From: Burkholderiales bacterium
GTDB taxonomy: Bacteria > Pseudomonadota > Gammaproteobacteria > Burkholderiales > Burkholderiaceae_D
Length of the DNA stretch: 64,000 nucleotides
Assembly: GCA_016200895.1 (NCBI GenBank)
Contig: JACQDX010000130.1
Location: 1 to 64,000, forward strand
Direction of reading: 5' to 3'
In this document: positions 61,288 to 64,000 of the stretch, in pieces
Layout: each line of letters begins with the position of its first letter
How positions within the stretch are numbered: the first letter of the stretch is position 1
The notes under the pieces: generated by a model
Told to the model about the DNA's origin: nothing
The model's input: the letters and a program-made list of their open reading frames with translations, nothing else
Database searches by the model: none
Made by a program: the position numbers and the translations under genes

Positions 61288-63197
61288 TGAAATTCCTTCA
61301 AGGTAAAATAAAATGTCGCTCCTTCGCCTTGCGCTGAATCTGCCCAGATATGCCCACCATGGCGAAAAACAATACGCTGCACCGTCGCCAGCCCTATTCC
61401 GGTACCACTGAACTCACTGGCTTTATGGAGTCTTTGAAATACACCAAAAAGCTTGTGGGCATAACGCATGTCAAAACCCGCACCATTATCCTTGACATAG
61501 AAGGCCTGCACCGCCGCCTGCGACAGCGGTTCTGTTATTTGTACACAGCCAAATGTAATCTGAGGCAGCTCTTTCATTTTAGAAAATTTTGCTGCATTTT
61601 CGAGTAAATTAGTCAAAACGACTTCCAGCAAACGTTTATCACCCCAGGCATGCAAACCTGGACTGATAACAAAGTTGTATTGACGCTGCTCATTTTCGCC
61701 CTGTTGTGCCTCCTGTATGCGTTCCGCGATGGTCGTCGCCAAATCACTGAGATCAACCTCGCGCATGGTCAGGGCCGCACGGCCTAATCTTGAGAATTGC
61801 AACATATCGTCTATCAACTGACCCATGCGCTGGCTTTCGGCCCGCACTCTCCCCAGATATTCCTGGCCAGTGGCATCCAGGTGTGGTCCATAATCTTCTT
61901 GCAAGGCCAGGCTCCAGCCATCAATACCACGCAAAGGACTGCGTAAATCATGGGACACCGAATATGAAAATGCTTCTAATTCTTTATTGGCAGTTTCCAG
62001 CTGCGCAGTGCGTTCCTGCACCTGTTTCTCCATACTATCGTTGATCAGACGCAGCTCAGCCCGCGCCACTTCATTCTCAACCAGAAGCGTGCGCATCTCC
62101 TCTGCCGCATTCAATTGTTCACTGATGTCAGTATGGGTGCCTATCATGCGTGTGGCTTTGCCTTCGGCATTCTTTTCCACTACCATGCCGCGCGACATCA
62201 CCCATTTCCAGCTGCCATCCTTACACAGCATTCTTTGTTCTATGCTGAAGAAATCTGTTTTACCTGCCAAATTGTCATCCAGTTGGGCAAACGCACGGGC
62301 CGCATCTTCTGGATGTGCCAGCCTGGTATAAGTATCAAGAGTGCCGGGTAACTCATCTTCGCGATACCCAAGCATTTCTTTCCAGCGCCGTGAATATACG
62401 ACTTCATTGGTGACGAGATTAAGATCCCAGACACCGTCGCCCGCCCCTTCCAATGCAAATTTCCAGCGAAATTCACTTTCCTGCAAGTCTTCCACGAACT
62501 GATCAAGGCGACGCTGCATGGCATTGAGTGCACCAACAACTTGCTCAAGCTCATCGCCAGCGATTCCTGGTCTGGTTTTACGCTCTAGCTGCAAATTTCC
62601 AGCTTTACTACCTGCAAACAAGCGATCTGAAAACAAGGCGATTTTTTTCAAATGCCGCCCCACCATGTATTGAAACAACATCAGGATAAACAGGGATACC
62701 AGGAAAGTCTTGATGGTCTGGGTAATCAGTATCACGACCACTTTGTCGCGCAGACGCTGGTATACACCTTCCAGATTGGCAACGATCAGCACACTGCCTA
62801 TATTGACCTGGCTTTGTCTGTGGGTGAAATGAAGTGGGAATTCATGACGTATGACATGCGTGCTGATAGCTTGCCCTGCCTTGGCAACGAGTGCACCCTG
62901 ATCTGTGCGCACTTCAGCATATTGCATATCCGGCAATCTCAGGATGCCATTCAATTGCAGCTCCAGGTCGCGTATGCTGGTCACCCACAGGCTGGATGAC
63001 AAACTTTCTTCATAACTGGACTGTATCTGCGTCATTTGCGTTTCTATGTCGCTGATTTCCCGCTTGTAATCTATTGCCAGTTGAAACACCGTTGAAACCA
63101 GTGTCACCACCGAGCTGAACATGAGGATGGCGATTGCTATCCTGCGCCCCAGACTATTGGCACCAGATCCACCAAGGTTGCGTAATAATGAACGCAT
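61284..63197 (-). CDS. Membrane PAS sensor histidine kinase (Cph1-type HisKA)
   Basis: Two TM segments flanking a periplasmic region, HAMP-like linker, PAS, TANKELEAFSYSVSHDLRSPLRGIDGWS, HATPase. Confidence 0.95.
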   Translation of the reverse strand: MRSLLRNLGGSGANSLGRRIAIAILMFSSVVTLVSTVFQLAIDYKREISDIETQMTQIQSSYEESLSSSLWVTSIRDLELQLNGILRLPDMQYAEVRTDQGALVAKAGQAISTHVIRHEFPLHFTHRQSQVNIGSVLIVANLEGVYQRLRDKVVVILITQTIKTFLVSLFILMLFQYMVGRHLKKIALFSDRLFAGSKAGNLQLERKTRPGIAGDELEQVVGALNAMQRRLDQFVEDLQESEFRWKFALEGAGDGVWDLNLVTNEVVYSRRWKEMLGYREDELPGTLDTYTRLAHPEDAARAFAQLDDNLAGKTDFFSIEQRMLCKDGSWKWVMSRGMVVEKNAEGKATRMIGTHTDISEQLNAAEEMRTLLVENEVARAELRLINDSMEKQVQERTAQLETANKELEAFSYSVSHDLRSPLRGIDGWSLALQEDYGPHLDATGQEYLGRVRAESQRMGQLIDDMLQFSRLGRAALTMREVDLSDLATTIAERIQEAQQGENEQRQYNFVISPGLHAWGDKRLLEVVLTNLLENAAKFSKMKELPQITFGCVQITEPLSQAAVQAFYVKDNGAGFDMRYAHKLFGVFQRLHKASEFSGTGIGLATVQRIVFRHGGHIWADSAQGEGATFYFTLKEFQ

Positions 63198-63941
63198 TCA
63201 AGCACCAGCTACAGACTGATAGCGCTTTAACACAGAATCAAAAATTCGCTTATGAGTACCATCCTGCTTCATCTTGCGGATTTCTTCAGCCAGCCTGGGC
63301 ACCAGCGCTTCATGCTTCTTATGCAGGTATAAAAACCAGTCTCCCTCAACAAATGCGGGCTCCATGATCTTGATGTCTTTCAAACCCAGGCTCTTGATGA
63401 AATGCAAACCTTCCAGTTTCTCCATCACCGCAACATCGATCCTGCCTTTATCGAGCATGGAAAACAATTGCGTTCCCGTCTCCAGTTTGAGCAAGGACCG
63501 GGTATCAACGATATTCCGTTCCAGAATTTTCCAGCCTGTGAGTATGCCTACATCAAAAGGCTTGAGGCTATCAGCGCCTGTGACAGTAAAATTGGGTTTG
63601 CGGGTAAACACTACCATTTGATAAAACATGACTGGCTCAGGCACCCGCACAAGATTCGGATAGGTCTTATCTATACCCAGCACGCGCGATACATCACCAT
63701 CGTCAATACCATTGTTGACATTCAGCAGACTGCGCTCAGCCGACATTGGCTGGATATCGACCTTGAAACCCACACGCTTGAATAACTCGACGTAGAACAA
63801 GTCGAGTACACCATCACGCCCGGGCGAAGTAATTGGCGCAAAAAAAGGGGTATTTAATACCAGCGTGGCTTCTGCATGAGCAGAACCTGCCAGCATCAAC
63901 CCCAACATGACTGATAGCCAGATTTTGATACGTATACTCAT
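63198..63941 (-). CDS. Periplasmic solute-binding family 3-like protein
   Basis: Signal peptide MSIRIKIWLSVMLGLMLAGSAHA; SBP_bac_3-like composition and fold motifs; abuts the downstream kinase. Confidence 0.85.
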   Translation of the reverse strand: MSIRIKIWLSVMLGLMLAGSAHAEATLVLNTPFFAPITSPGRDGVLDLFYVELFKRVGFKVDIQPMSAERSLLNVNNGIDDGDVSRVLGIDKTYPNLVRVPEPVMFYQMVVFTRKPNFTVTGADSLKPFDVGILTGWKILERNIVDTRSLLKLETGTQLFSMLDKGRIDVAVMEKLEGLHFIKSLGLKDIKIMEPAFVEGDWFLYLHKKHEALVPRLAEEIRKMKQDGTHKRIFDSVLKRYQSVAGA

Positions 63942-64000
63942 GATCGTCTCCAATACACTTCAAGGAGTAACAGGACCACAAAAACTACTTGCTTTGATCA

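Overview
This 64 kb window looks like ordinary chromosome from a betaproteobacterium (Burkholderiales, Oxalobacteraceae/Undibacterium-like by gene content; this placement is inference). I saw no phage, transposase, CRISPR array or classical defence island. Main blocks: hemC-hemD-hemX-hemY (hemX has an in-frame stop); trpS and a YcaQ-like gene; a signalling island of two Usp proteins, NarL-type and REC-only regulators, an FNR-like regulator and a MASE3-type kinase; a cbb3 oxidase locus (ccoNOQP-ccoG-fixH-small ORF-hemN-TauE/SafE) that includes a 48-aa ccoQ missing from the ORF track; ppiD, tRNA-Asp, tRNA-Val and HU; nadB, nadC and nadA, with an ABC/MacB-type export operon between nadB and nadC; M13 and CocE-type hydrolases; cheV and ppnN; tRNA-fMet; a LytS/LytTR pair; argH; TRAP dctQM with a convergent dctP; pmbA/yjgA/mogA; several metabolic genes; and a terminal operon of a solute-binding protein with a multi-kinase phosphorelay. 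The observations most worth following up are (1) an export operon that encodes three homologous adaptor modules in two proteins, one of them a tandem fusion, (2) the hemX stop codon lying in its predicted TM anchor, (3) an FNR-like regulator with a degenerate cysteine motif next to FNR-box-like sites, and (4) an orphan solute-binding protein fused by operon structure to a phosphorelay. No database search was possible, so family calls rest on motif recognition.
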